64,000 nucleotides of DNA. Origin: Kitasatospora sp052076145. Lineage in GTDB: Bacteria; Actinomycetota; Actinomycetes; Streptomycetales; Streptomycetaceae. Positions 45,666-54,442 of this stretch are shown here, one piece after another. The stretch covers positions 5,270,001 to 5,334,000 of the forward strand of contig NZ_CP197246.1 in assembly GCF_052076145.1 (NCBI RefSeq), written 5' to 3'. The notes under the pieces are model-generated. The model saw nothing but the letters and a program-made list of their open reading frames with translations. It made no database searches and was not told the DNA's origin. Both the position numbers and the translations under genes were made by a program. Each line of letters opens with the position of its first letter. Within the stretch, counting starts at the first letter, position 1.

Positions 45666-46145
45666 ATGACCAGCCGAAACCGTCTGCTCGCCGTGGTGGC
45701 CGTCCTTGTCTGCGCGGTCGTCGCCGCCGCCGTCTATGCCCTGTCGGGCACCGGCAAGTCGACCCCGAGCGCCGCCAGGAGCAGTTCTGCCCGGCCGAGC
45801 GTCACCGCCAAGCCGTCCGCTCCCGCCGGCCGGGCGACGACCTGGGTGCCGACGAACGCCTCGATCGCCGACGTCTGCCGCAGCAAGCTCCCCAGCCAGG
45901 CGCGCGACACGCTCGGCCTCATCGACAAGGGCGGCCCCTACCCGTACCGCAACGACGGCATCGTCTTCGAGAACCGGGAGAGCCGACTGCCGAAGCAGGC
46001 CACCGGGTACTACCACGAGTACACCGTCGTCACTCCTGGTTCGGACGACCGCGGCACCCGACGGGTCGTCACCGGATCGGTGGGCGAGGAGTACTGGACC
46101 GGTGACCACTACAGCACGTTCCAGGAGATCGACAGTCGCTGCTGA
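45666..46145 (+). CDS. RNase Sa-like guanine-specific ribonuclease
   Basis: Secreted or membrane-anchored guanyl-specific endoribonuclease of the RNase N1/Sa/T1 fold (159 residues). Hydrophobic segment 8-27 (signal anchor or signal peptide), Ser/Ala/Pro linker, then the catalytic domain 66-159. Key residues by comparison with RNase Sa: E118 in GYYHEYTV, R129 and R132 in DDRGTRRV, H148 in WTGDHYSTF. C71 and C159 probably form the family disulfide. No barstar-like inhibitor gene lies next to it; the downstream convergent gene is a GNAT. Terminator follows at 46195. Confidence 0.93.
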   Translation: MTSRNRLLAVVAVLVCAVVAAAVYALSGTGKSTPSAARSSSARPSVTAKPSAPAGRATTWVPTNASIADVCRSKLPSQARDTLGLIDKGGPYPYRNDGIVFENRESRLPKQATGYYHEYTVVTPGSDDRGTRRVVTGSVGEEYWTGDHYSTFQEIDSRC

Positions 46146-46194
46146 GCCGGGCTGGCGACAGGCCGGACCGAGCTGAGGGACTGCCAGAGACGAG

Positions 46195-46230
46195 TGTGGC
46201 GCCGACCCCTGACGTGGGGTCGGCGCCACA
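46195..46230. terminator. terminator between RNase and GNAT genes
   Basis: 15-bp perfect stem (46195-46209 with 46216-46230), six-base loop, between convergent gene ends. Acts for both directions. Confidence 0.8.
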
Positions 46231-46282
46231 GCTGCGTCCGGCTGTCTGCCTGTCTATCGGGCTGGCTGTCGGCGAGGGGCCG

Positions 46283-47002
46283 TCAGACGCTGATCAGCGG
46301 GCCGCCGTGTCTAAGGCACTCCTGAGGGAGAGCCGGATCGGGGGCGCTCGGCGAGGTCGCGGCGGCGATCCGGAGCTCGATGATGTCCCGGACGGCCGGC
46401 CACTCCTCGTCGAGGATCGAGTAGAAGGCCGTGCTGCGGACGATCCCGTCCAGCCCACGGGAGTGGGCCCGGCGGACACCTTCGCAGGTCGCACCCAACC
46501 GCTCGATCGCGGTGCGCGAGCGGAGGTTGCGGGCGTCGGCGCGGAGCGAGATGCGCTGTACGCCCCAGGTCTCGAAGGCGTGGCGCAGCATCAGCAGCTT
46601 CGCCTCGGTGTTGATGCCGGTGCCCTGCGTGCGGGCGGAGAGCCAGGTCGCGCCGATCTCGGCGGCGTCCGGGACGGCCTCGGCCGGATCACCGAACGGC
46701 ACGCCGGGCGTCGGCGGCCAGACCAGCGGCCCCTGCCAGTAGTCGAGTTCCTGGAACCGGGTGGCGCCGACCACCCGGTTGTCGGCCACGCTCACCGTGG
46801 CGAACGGCAGCGACCGGCCCGCTGCCTGATCGGCCAGTGCACGGGCGATGTACTCCCGGGCGGCTTCCAGGCCGTGGGGGACGGGAGTGAAGGCGTAGGT
46901 CGCACGATCCTCGGCGGCTGCCGCTGCGAGAGCCTCTGCGTGGCGCTCGGCGAGAGGCTCCAGCCGTGCGGTGCGGCCGATGAGGGTTACGGGTACGGGC
47001 AC
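46283..47002 (-). CDS. GNAT acetyltransferase (RimJ/RimL-like)
   Basis: Acetyl-CoA dependent N-acetyltransferase of the RimJ/RimL type (239 residues). VTLIGRTARLEPLAERHAEA at the N-terminus, LPFATVSVADNRVVGATRFQ, the acetyl-CoA segment EIGATWLSARTQGTGINTEA (R/Q-x-x-G-x-G type QGTGIN), and RISLRADARNLRSRTAIERLG. GTG at 47002 with AAGGA upstream. Substrate not visible. A 955-base gene-poor stretch lies to its right. Confidence 0.9.
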   Translation of the reverse strand: MPVPVTLIGRTARLEPLAERHAEALAAAAAEDRATYAFTPVPHGLEAAREYIARALADQAAGRSLPFATVSVADNRVVGATRFQELDYWQGPLVWPPTPGVPFGDPAEAVPDAAEIGATWLSARTQGTGINTEAKLLMLRHAFETWGVQRISLRADARNLRSRTAIERLGATCEGVRRAHSRGLDGIVRSTAFYSILDEEWPAVRDIIELRIAAATSPSAPDPALPQECLRHGGPLISV

Positions 47003-47957
47003 GGATCCTTCGGTCCTTCGGCGGTCGGAGGGACCTCGTACCGGGGTACGGCACGAGGGCGAGGACTTTCGCCCCGGCTCTCCGGGAGGCGCCACCCCCC
47101 GCCGTGGGGGGCGGGGTCGCCAACGCCGGCAGGGCCCGGTCGTGCAGCGGGGGAGGCGGCCCGGAGGCGGGCAGCGCGGTGCCGGAACGGACACGGAGCA
47201 TCGGGCCGGTCCGGCGTGATGTGCGAGGGGACAGTGTGCGTCCGCGAGATGGCCGAAAAGGGAATGAGAGCGCGAAGGGAAGCAGGCGGCCAGGTGAAGG
47301 CAAGGTGCGGTGCAAGTGGCTGATCGCACCAGGCCGGGCCGGGACTACGGCGTGACGAACGACGTGACGACGGCGCGGCGATGCGGGTCAGCGAGAGGAC
47401 GATACCCGCCAGAACGCGGTGCGTCACCTCGCGGCGCGCCATCGGGGTGGCGAGACCCCGCCGAGACCCTGCGGCGGACCCGTCGCAACCCCTGCGCAAG
47501 CCCCGCACAGGGCCTGCGCACCGGCTGCACAGGGCGTTTCGGCAGGTCGGCGAGTGATCGTTTTCACGTCCCGGCTCCGACCGCGCGCGGACGCCCGAGT
47601 GGACCCGGGAAGTGTCGCGCACGGTCCGCGTACGACCTGAATCAGGCCTCCCACCAGCGGATCTGCGTCGGGGTGCGATGATTGGCGCGCCGAGGTCGGA
47701 GGGGGAGTCGTCCCCGTCGGCCGGGCGCGGGGGAGCGGCGTCCCGGCTGAAGCCGGACGCAAGGTCGGCGACGGAACCTGGGCGGGGACATCTCCGTTAC
47801 CTCGTCAGTCACCGGGAATGTCGGCGGCCTCCGGCACGCTGGACTGAGCGGACGGCCCGATCCGCTACGGACGGGCCGAACGGCCAGGTCAGGCGGTTGG
47901 TCCAGCGGGACGGCAGCCGGGACACGACGGACGAGACGGAACGGGGTTGGGTGCGCA
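47003..47957. other. long gene-poor region before PAC2 gene
   Basis: 955 bases with no open frame of convincing coding pattern. It must hold the promoters of the divergent GNAT (left) and PAC2 (right) genes. A stable hairpin lies at 47738-47760 (GCGTCCCGGC, TGAA loop, GCCGGACGC), followed by a purine-rich structured-looking stretch to about 47830. A part of a structured 5' leader or a small RNA is possible; I cannot assign a class. Confidence 0.5.
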
Positions 47958-48902
47958 GTGCGGGAACCCAGGGAGCTGTACCAGCTGGACCAGCAGGGCG
48001 TGGCCGCGCTGGTCGCCGCAGACGCGGAAGCCGGGCCGGAGGCCGCGGGCCTGGTGCTGCTCTACCACTTCGAGGGCTTCATGGACGCCGGCGAGGCCGG
48101 CGGCCAGGTCGTGACGCACCTGCTGGAGAGCGGTTCGCCGCAGGTGGTGGCCCGCTTCGACCACGACCGGCTGGTGGACTACCGGGCCCGGCGGCCCGTG
48201 ATGACCTTCACCCGTGACCGGTGGACGTCCTACGACCCGCCCGAGATCCTCCTCCAGTTGGTGCACGACTCTGTCGGCACGCCCTTCCTGCTGCTGACCG
48301 GCCCGGAGCCGGACACCGAGTGGGAGCTCTTCGCGGCGGCCGTCCGCGAGCTCGCCGAGCGCTTCGAGGTGCGCCTCTCGCTCGACTTCCACGGCATCCC
48401 GATGGGCGTCCCGCACACCCGCCCGGTCGGGCTCACCCCGCACGGCACCCGGCTCGACCTGGCCGCCGGCTACCCGAAGTGGTTCGACCAGGCCCAGGTG
48501 CCCGGCAGCGCGCAGGCCCTGCTGGAGTACCGACTGGCCGACGCGGGCCACGACGTGCTGGGCTTCGCGGTGCACGTGCCGCACTACGTCGCCCGCTCCG
48601 CCTACCCGGCGGCTGCCGTGCTGATCCTGGAGGCCGTCCAGTCGGCCAGCGGGCTCGTCCTGCCCGGCACCGAGCTGCGCGACCGGATCGGCGAGGTCTA
48701 CGCCGACATCGAGGAGCAGTTGGCGCAGGGCGACGACGAGCTGCGCTCCGCCATCCGGGGGATGGAGAGCCAGTACGACGCCGTGGCGGGCGCCGAGGGC
48801 CGGGAGAGCCTGCTGGCCGAGCCCGCGGATCTGCCGTCGGCGGACGAGCTGGGCCGCCGCTTCGAGGAGTTCCTGGCCGAGCACGAGCGCGACACCGAGT
48901 AG
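47958..48902 (+). CDS. PAC2 family protein
   Basis: A 314-residue member of the PAC2 (proteasome assembly chaperone 2-like) family that is broadly conserved in actinobacteria. Family marks: VLLYHFEGFMDAGEAGGQVV, VARFDHDRLVDYRARRPVMT, LLTGPEPDTEWELFAAAV, HGIPMGVPHTRPVGLTPHGT and VPHYVARSAYPAAAVLILEA. GTG at 47958. Actinobacteria carry 20S proteasomes, but the role of these proteins is not settled. Its 72-base gap to the SGNH lipoprotein gene allows co-transcription. Confidence 0.9.
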   Translation: MREPRELYQLDQQGVAALVAADAEAGPEAAGLVLLYHFEGFMDAGEAGGQVVTHLLESGSPQVVARFDHDRLVDYRARRPVMTFTRDRWTSYDPPEILLQLVHDSVGTPFLLLTGPEPDTEWELFAAAVRELAERFEVRLSLDFHGIPMGVPHTRPVGLTPHGTRLDLAAGYPKWFDQAQVPGSAQALLEYRLADAGHDVLGFAVHVPHYVARSAYPAAAVLILEAVQSASGLVLPGTELRDRIGEVYADIEEQLAQGDDELRSAIRGMESQYDAVAGAEGRESLLAEPADLPSADELGRRFEEFLAEHERDTE

Positions 48903-48973
48903 GGCAGAGCCACCGAGTAAGGCAGAACAGAACAGAGCAGGCAAGGCAGCGGCCGACAGGTGGGGGCACGGAC

Positions 48974-49945
48974 GTGAGGCGAGCGCGATTGGTACTCGGT
49001 CTGCTGGCCGGCCTGTTGCTTGCAACCGGCTGCACCGGCGGGCAGCCGACGAGGCCCGGACAGACCGCGCCGCCCGGGGTCTCCGGGCAGGCAGCCCCGT
49101 CGCCCGAGCCGTCCGAGGCGTCGGGGCCGTACGTCGCCCTCGGGGACTCGTACACCTCCGGGCTCGCCATCGCACCGCAGGTCGGCGAGCCGGCCGGGTG
49201 TGCCCGCTCGGGGGTCAACTACCCGTCGCTGGTCGCCAAGGCGGTCGGGCTCACGGCGGCCGAGTTCGCCGACGTCAGTTGCAGCGGCGCCACCACGGCA
49301 CACCTGACGCAGGCACAGCAGACGCTGGACGGCACCAACGCGCCCCAGCTGGACGCACTCTCGGCCTCGACCCGGCTGGTGACGCTGGGGATCGGCGGAA
49401 ACGACGTCGGATTCGTGAGCGTGCTGACCGAGTGCGCCGCTCAGGGCCTGCGGAAGGCCCTGGTCGGTGAGCTGGCCGCAGGGTCGGCGGCGGACTCACC
49501 CTGCCGCGCGCACTACACACCGAACGGGCAGGACGTGCTCCGTGGCAAGGTCGAGGCGGCGGGCGAGCAGCTGGACGGTGTGCTGCGGCTGATCCGGCAG
49601 CGGGCGCCGCAGGCCCGGGTGTACGTGGTCGGGTACCCGGCGCTGCTGCCGGACGACGGCGCGGCCTGCACCCGGACGCTCGGGCGCGGGGTGAGCGTGG
49701 GTGACCTGGCCTTCCTCCTGGAGAAGGAGCGCGGGCTCAACGCGATGCTCCAGGAGCGCGCGAAGGCGGCAGGGGCGGCGTACGTGGACACCTTCACGCC
49801 CTCCGTCGGGCACGACATGTGCGCGGGCGAGGGCACCCGGTGGGTCGAGCCGCCGCTGCCCGAGGCCGGGCTGGCACCCGTCCACCCCAATGCGCAGGGA
49901 GAGGCCGGGATGGCGGCGGCGGTGCTCCGGGCGGTCAGGCCCTGA
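48974..49945 (+). CDS. SGNH hydrolase lipoprotein (GDSL esterase)
   Basis: Exported esterase/lipase (323 residues). Signal peptide with lipobox LATGC (Cys about 18), Pro/Ser-rich linker, then the SGNH domain. Block I YVALGDSYTSGLAIAP with nucleophile Ser, block II SCSGATT, block III LGIGGNDVGFVSV, and block V APVHPNAQGEAGM with catalytic His. Four or more Cys may form disulfides, as in streptomycete SGNH lipases of the SCO1725-type. The GTG at 48974 is 72 bases after PAC2. Substrate is probably a lipid or polysaccharide ester at the cell surface. Confidence 0.92.
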   Translation: MRRARLVLGLLAGLLLATGCTGGQPTRPGQTAPPGVSGQAAPSPEPSEASGPYVALGDSYTSGLAIAPQVGEPAGCARSGVNYPSLVAKAVGLTAAEFADVSCSGATTAHLTQAQQTLDGTNAPQLDALSASTRLVTLGIGGNDVGFVSVLTECAAQGLRKALVGELAAGSAADSPCRAHYTPNGQDVLRGKVEAAGEQLDGVLRLIRQRAPQARVYVVGYPALLPDDGAACTRTLGRGVSVGDLAFLLEKERGLNAMLQERAKAAGAAYVDTFTPSVGHDMCAGEGTRWVEPPLPEAGLAPVHPNAQGEAGMAAAVLRAVRP

Positions 49946-49998
49946 CCCACGCCGGGCCACCGGGGCATCGGGCCGCCGGGCGGGCTGCGTGGGAGCGG

Positions 49999-50670
49999 TC
50001 AGGCCTGGCGGGAGGACTGGAGGTGCGCGAAGACGACCACGTTGTCCGTGTAGTCCTTGAGCTTCTTGTCGTACGCACCGCCGCAGGTGATGAGGCGCAG
50101 CTGGGCGTCGGGGGTGTCGCCGTAGACCTGGGCGTCGGGGAAGGCGTTCTTGGGGAAGGTCTGCGTCGAGTCGACGACGAAGGAGGCGATCAGGCCGTCC
50201 TCGCGGGTGATGTCGACGGTGCTGCCCGGGGTGAGCAGGTGCAGCATCAGGAAGACCGCCGGGCCCGTCCGGGTGTCGACGTGACCGGCGACGACGGCGC
50301 TGCCGCGTTCGCCGGGGGAGGCGCCGCCCCGGTACCAGCCGACCAGGTTGTGGTTGTCGGCGGACGGGGTCTCCAGAGCACCGGCCGGAGTCAGCCCGAG
50401 CTCGGTGAACGGCGCGTCCAGGAAGAGCTGCGGGATGCGCAGCCGGGTCGGCCGGGAGCGCGGCAGCGCCGGAGCCCCGGGCTTCGCCCGGACCGGTGCG
50501 ACGGGGGCGGGGGCGGCGACCGGGGCCGACACCGAGGTCGTCGGCGGCTGGACGGGCGAGGTGTCGACGGACTGGTAGATCACCAGCAGTCCGAGGACGG
50601 CTGCGCCCATCGCCCAACGGAAGAGCTTCGGGCTGCCGGTCTCGGCGGCCGACTCCTGTGCTGCTGCCAT
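49999..50670 (-). CDS. class F sortase
   Basis: Membrane-anchored cysteine transpeptidase (223 residues). One membrane segment at 18-32, Pro/Ala-rich linker to 70, and the sortase domain from RLRIPQLFLDAP. Active-site His130 in AVVAGHVDTRTG and Cys196 in LRLITCGGAY. The usual arginine near the last strand (before DNVVVFA) is not obvious: here the segment reads KDYTDNVVVFAH. GGAGAGACC precedes the ATG. The next gene downstream in transcription order upstream of it (50797) is a Lys/Glu-rich surface protein that may be its client. Class F enzymes have poorly defined substrates. Confidence 0.88.
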   Translation of the reverse strand: MAAAQESAAETGSPKLFRWAMGAAVLGLLVIYQSVDTSPVQPPTTSVSAPVAAPAPVAPVRAKPGAPALPRSRPTRLRIPQLFLDAPFTELGLTPAGALETPSADNHNLVGWYRGGASPGERGSAVVAGHVDTRTGPAVFLMLHLLTPGSTVDITREDGLIASFVVDSTQTFPKNAFPDAQVYGDTPDAQLRLITCGGAYDKKLKDYTDNVVVFAHLQSSRQA

Positions 50671-50796
50671 CCGGTCTCTCCTGAGCTGAACCGAGTTGAA
50701 CCGAGTTGACGGGTGCTGGTGCGGGGCCGACGCGCCGCCGTGGCCGGCCCCTGGGCGGGGCGGCCACGACGGGGTCGAGGAAGGGGTGACGCAGGC

Positions 50797-51255
50797 TCAG
50801 ACCGCGCCCGGGGCGGAGCCCCGGCGGCGCAGGGAGTAGGCGCCGACGCCGATGCCGCCCGCCAGCAGGGCCGCGCCGGAGGCCAGCCCGCCGCCGGAGA
50901 CCGCCAGCCCGCCGCCGCCGGTGTGGACGCCGCCGTGCGGCTTCTTCTCGTCCTGCCAGGGGGCCTCCTTGGCGGCCTCCTCCTTCGGTTCTTCCTTCGC
51001 CTCTTCCTTCTTCGGCGTCTCCTTCTTGGGCTCCTCCTTGACGGCCTTCTTCTCGCTCTCGGGCTTCGGGGCGTCGGCCGCCGGAGCTGCGGGGGCGGCC
51101 GGGGCGGCCGGGGCCGGGTCCTGCCAGACCTTCTGGTCGTCGACGACGACCGACCGGGGTGCGGGCGGGGTGTCGGCGTGGGCAGCGGGGACACCCAGGG
51201 CGAGGACGGCAGCGGCGGCAGCCGCTCCGGCGAGGAGGGAGCGTTCGACACGCAT
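50797..51255 (-). CDS. exported Lys/Glu-rich surface protein
   Basis: A 152-residue protein with a Sec signal peptide (SLLAGAAAAAAVLALGVPAAHA, in residues 6-27). A short linker, then the repetitive segment EEPKKETPKKEEAKEEPKEE (coiled or extended). The C-terminal hydrophobic stretch GGGLASGAALLAGGIGVGA is followed by YSLRRRGS. That C-terminus has the hydrophobic segment plus Arg tail of sortase substrates but no LPxTG or LAxTG; the nearest sequence is GGVHTGGGG. It precedes the class F sortase by 126 bases, same strand, so they are probably a client-and-enzyme pair, though this is inference. AAGGA lies before the ATG at 51255. Confidence 0.75.
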   Translation of the reverse strand: MRVERSLLAGAAAAAAVLALGVPAAHADTPPAPRSVVVDDQKVWQDPAPAAPAAPAAPAADAPKPESEKKAVKEEPKKETPKKEEAKEEPKEEAAKEAPWQDEKKPHGGVHTGGGGLAVSGGGLASGAALLAGGIGVGAYSLRRRGSAPGAV

Positions 51256-51550
51256 CGGGTTCGGTCCTTCCGGCGGCGACCTGGACGACTGCCGGCACCG
51301 CGCCGGCGTAGGGGATCGTGGTCGCGCCTCCATCACCGTCCGTCACGCAGTGGCTGCGCGCCACCGCCGAGGTCCTTCCGGTGGACGGCTGCCGTCTGCC
51401 GCTGCCCGTCCTCCACCAAGCCAGGCCGAGCCCGGTCCGCTGCGGCGACGGTCCGGCAGGGCACCGAGAGTGTTCGGCCGTTGGGGTGGTAGCTGGCTCC
51501 GCACGGGTGTGTCTGCGCGTCGCGGGGACAGCTATGGGGACACATTCATC

Positions 51551-52417
51551 ATGCTGTCACACCATCAGATCATCACCAGAAGGCTGCTACTCAGCGTAGC
51601 CGGGGTCACGCTGCTCTCGGCCTCCGCCTCCGCCTGCGGCGCGCAGACCGGCGAGCAGCACGGCGCCGCCACTGCCGCGGCCCGGCTCGGCACCCCCGGG
51701 CCGGTGCCTCCCGTCCCGCCGGCCCCACCGAGTGCCCCGGGCGCCTCGACCGTCCCGGTGGCTGCCAAGCCCCCGGCAGTGAACGTGCCCAGCCCGGTGC
51801 TGGCGAGCACTGCGCCGAGGCCGAACTCGACCGCCCCGCTCTTCTCGCTCGACTCCGACACCAAGCTGGTCGCCCTGACGATCGACGACGGTCCGGACCC
51901 GACCCACACGCCCGCCGTGCTGTCGATCCTGCGGCAGTACGGCATCCGGGCGACCTTCTTCCTGGTCGGCGAGAACGCGGCCGAACACCCGGCACTGGTC
52001 CGGGAGATCGCCCAGGAGGGCCACCATCTGGCGAACCACACCTGGTCCCATCCGGATCTGCGACGGCTGCCCGAGGCGAAGGTCCGCGACGAGCTGGAGC
52101 GCACCTCGGACGTGCTGCGCGAGGCGGCGGGTAAGCCCCTGACCTGGTTCCGCGCTCCCGGCGGTGACTGGTCGGACGTCGCGCTGAAGGTCAGCAACGA
52201 GCTCGGCATGCGGCCGATGGGCTGGTCCGTCGACCCGCGGGACTGGGCCCGCCCGGGGACGTCCAAGATCACCACCCGGGTCCTGGACGCCATCCGGCCG
52301 GGCTCGATCGTGCTCAACCACGACGGCGGCGGCGACCGTTCACAGACCGTCGCCGCCCTGCGCACCTACCTGCCGGTGCTGATCGAGGACGGCTACCACT
52401 TCACCGCTCCTCGCTGA
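51551..52417 (+). CDS. polysaccharide deacetylase (NodB homology), lipoprotein
   Basis: Exported carbohydrate deacetylase of family CE4 (288 residues). N-terminal RR-containing signal with lipobox ASAC near residue 29, Pro-rich linker to 90, NodB domain from about 100. Motif 1 LTIDDGPDPTH, motif 2 HHLANHTWSHPD (metal His pair), motif 3 FRAPGGDWS, and motif 5 IVLNHDGGGDRSQT. Probably acts on peptidoglycan or another N-acetylated cell-wall sugar. The ATG at 51551 is preceded by an AT-richer leader, divergent from the Lys/Glu-rich protein. It ends 14 bases before the convergent response regulator. Confidence 0.93.
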   Translation: MLSHHQIITRRLLLSVAGVTLLSASASACGAQTGEQHGAATAAARLGTPGPVPPVPPAPPSAPGASTVPVAAKPPAVNVPSPVLASTAPRPNSTAPLFSLDSDTKLVALTIDDGPDPTHTPAVLSILRQYGIRATFFLVGENAAEHPALVREIAQEGHHLANHTWSHPDLRRLPEAKVRDELERTSDVLREAAGKPLTWFRAPGGDWSDVALKVSNELGMRPMGWSVDPRDWARPGTSKITTRVLDAIRPGSIVLNHDGGGDRSQTVAALRTYLPVLIEDGYHFTAPR

Positions 52418-52431
52418 ACGAGCCGGCCCGG

Positions 52432-53118
52432 TCAGGAGTGGCGGCGGTCACCACGGGGTACGAGCAGCCCCTGCTCGTACCCGGCGGCGACCGCGGAGGC
52501 GCGGTCCTTGACGCCCAACTTGCCGTAGATGTGCAGCAGATGGGTCTTGACGGTGGCCTCGCTGATGAACAGCGTCGCGGCCGCCTCCCGGTTGGTGGAG
52601 CCGCCCGCCACCAGGCCGAGCACCTCCAACTCCCTCGGGCTGAGCGGCTCCTCGGCAGGCTTGCGGACCTGCCCGAGCAGCCGGGCGGCCACTGTCGGCG
52701 CGATCACCGAAGCCCCGGCAGCAGCCGAGCGCACGGCGTGGAACAGCTCCTCCCGGGCCGCGTCCTTCAGCAGGTACCCGATGGCCCCGGCTCGCACGGC
52801 CGGGAGGACGTCACTGTCGGTGTCGTACGTGGTGAGTACCAACACCCGGCAGGGCAGGGCGCGTTCGGTCATCGCCCGGATCGCCGAGACGCCGTCCATC
52901 CGGGGCATCCGGAGGTCCATCAGGACCACGTCGGGCTTGAGCGCCTCGGCCAGGACGAGTGCCTCGGCGCCGTCCCCGGCCTCGCCGACCACCTCGAAGC
53001 CGGGGGCTGCGGTGAACATGCCGCGCAGCCCGTCCCGGACCACCGGATGGTCGTCCACCAGGAGCAGCCTGATGTCCTGGCCCGGTCGGTTCTGCTCGTT
53101 CAACTGTCGCTCCCTCAT
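52432..53118 (-). CDS. response regulator, NarL/LuxR type
   Basis: A 228-residue response regulator. Receiver: LLLVDDHPVVRDGL, phospho-acceptor D68 in VVLMDLRMPRMDG and K in YLLKDAA. DNA-binding LuxR domain: LSPRELEVLGLVAGGSTNRE and ISEATVKTHLLHIYGKLGVK. ATG at 53118 overlaps the kinase stop by four bases (ATGA), so coupled. The kinase gene, the ABC-2 permease and the ATPase lie in the same direction upstream, so it probably controls that exporter. Confidence 0.94.
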   Translation of the reverse strand: MRERQLNEQNRPGQDIRLLLVDDHPVVRDGLRGMFTAAPGFEVVGEAGDGAEALVLAEALKPDVVLMDLRMPRMDGVSAIRAMTERALPCRVLVLTTYDTDSDVLPAVRAGAIGYLLKDAAREELFHAVRSAAAGASVIAPTVAARLLGQVRKPAEEPLSPRELEVLGLVAGGSTNREAAATLFISEATVKTHLLHIYGKLGVKDRASAVAAGYEQGLLVPRGDRRHS

Positions 53119-54401
53119 GTCCCGACGCCGATCGCCGGCAGTGCGGCGGAGATGGTGGTGCCGACGCCCGGCTCGGTCTCGATCTCCAGCCGCCCGGCCA
53201 GCCGCTGGACGCGCCGACGCATCACCGAGAGACCGTAGCCCCCACCGTCGGCTCGCGACTCCGGCTCCGCCTCGGGGTCGAACCCGACGCCGTCGTCCCG
53301 GACGTCCAGCGTCACGAGGTCGGTCATGTAGGAGAGGGTGAGGCCGACTCTGGCGGCCCCGGCGTGCTTGGCGATGTTCGCCAGCGACTCCTGCGCCGTG
53401 CGCAGCAGCGTGACCTCGACCTCGGGGTGCAGCGGGCGGGCCTCGCCGGTGACGGTGAGGGTGGCGGCGGGGGAGTGCAGCTGCTGCCAGTGAGCGAGTA
53501 CCTCGGCGATGGCGTCCGGCAGGTCGGCGCGCTCCAACTCCTCCGGGCGCAGGGCGTGGACGGCGCGGCGGGCCTGGGTCAGGCTCTCCCGGGCGAGCCG
53601 GGCGGCGCTGTCGAGATGGCGCTGCCAGGTCTCGGCGGGGGCGTCCTGCTCGCGGGCCTGGTCGGCGGCCTGGAGCTGGGTGACTATCCCGGCCAGCCCC
53701 TGGGCGACGGTGTCGTGGATCTCGCGGGCCAGCCGTTGGCGTTCGTCGGCGACCCCGGCCTCCCGGGCCTGGACCAGCAGTTGGGCGTGCAGCCCGGCAT
53801 TCTCGGCCAGCATCTCGGTCAACTTGTGGTTGGCCTCGGCGAGTTCGGCGTTGGCCAGCTGGCGGCGGCGGCTCAGCCGGTCGGTGACCTCGCTCAGCGT
53901 GATGATCACGCCGACCACCAGCAGGTTGAAGGCGAGGATGGCCAGGAAGCTGCCGATCTGGCGGCCGGTCGTCGGCAGCTGCCCGCCGATCTGGGAGAGC
54001 GTGCTCGGAACGGCGGGCGCTGCGACCCCCAACACCCGGACGAAGCCGGTGAGATAGCGGGCGGCGTGCAGGTAGCCGGCGAAGGCGAAGAAGCCGAACC
54101 AGGGGTCGCAGAGCACCAGCAGGGTGATCGTCACCAGCAGGGCCAGGAAGAGCAGCGGCCCGCCGTGGCGGGCCCGGCCGCTGGTGGAGGAGGCCCGGTC
54201 GAGTGCAGTGCGCAGGGCCAGACTGAGCAGTGCGGCGGCGGCGATCGGCAGCATCACGCCGAGCGGGCGAGCGTGCGGCGAGGGCGCCAGCACGGCGAGG
54301 GTCACGGCCACCAGCAGCGCGGCGTAGCCGACCGGGCCGAGGGCGTTGTCGAGGCGGTCCTGCCACTCACCGAGGCTGGTGGCTTCCGTCGCGTCGGTCA
54401 T
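53115..54401 (-). CDS. sensor histidine kinase (HisKA_3)
   Basis: A 428-residue membrane kinase with six or so hydrophobic segments in residues 20-175 (PVGYAALLVAVTLAVLAPS, LGVMLPIAAAALLSLALRT, LLFLALLVTITLLVLCDPWF, IGSFLAILAFNLLVVGVIIT) and a coiled-coil stretch (LSRRRQLANAELAEANHKLT). The phospho-acceptor is in ERQRLAREIHDTVAQGLAG. The ATPase has ESLANIAKHAGAARVGLTLS, DVRDDGVGFDPE and GYGLSVMRRRVQRLAG. ATG at 54401 with GGAGG eight bases upstream. It is LiaS-like in layout; followed by its regulator with a four-base overlap. Confidence 0.93.
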   Translation of the reverse strand: MTDATEATSLGEWQDRLDNALGPVGYAALLVAVTLAVLAPSPHARPLGVMLPIAAAALLSLALRTALDRASSTSGRARHGGPLLFLALLVTITLLVLCDPWFGFFAFAGYLHAARYLTGFVRVLGVAAPAVPSTLSQIGGQLPTTGRQIGSFLAILAFNLLVVGVIITLSEVTDRLSRRRQLANAELAEANHKLTEMLAENAGLHAQLLVQAREAGVADERQRLAREIHDTVAQGLAGIVTQLQAADQAREQDAPAETWQRHLDSAARLARESLTQARRAVHALRPEELERADLPDAIAEVLAHWQQLHSPAATLTVTGEARPLHPEVEVTLLRTAQESLANIAKHAGAARVGLTLSYMTDLVTLDVRDDGVGFDPEAEPESRADGGGYGLSVMRRRVQRLAGRLEIETEPGVGTTISAALPAIGVGT

Positions 54402-54442
54402 GCCGGTTGCCTCCGCCGCATCAACCACTCGCGTCACTCCGG

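Noticed and set aside
47660..47957. c-di-AMP or c-di-GMP riboswitch before PAC2
   Set aside because: Only loose similarity of single segments; the conserved core strings of either class are not present in the right order.
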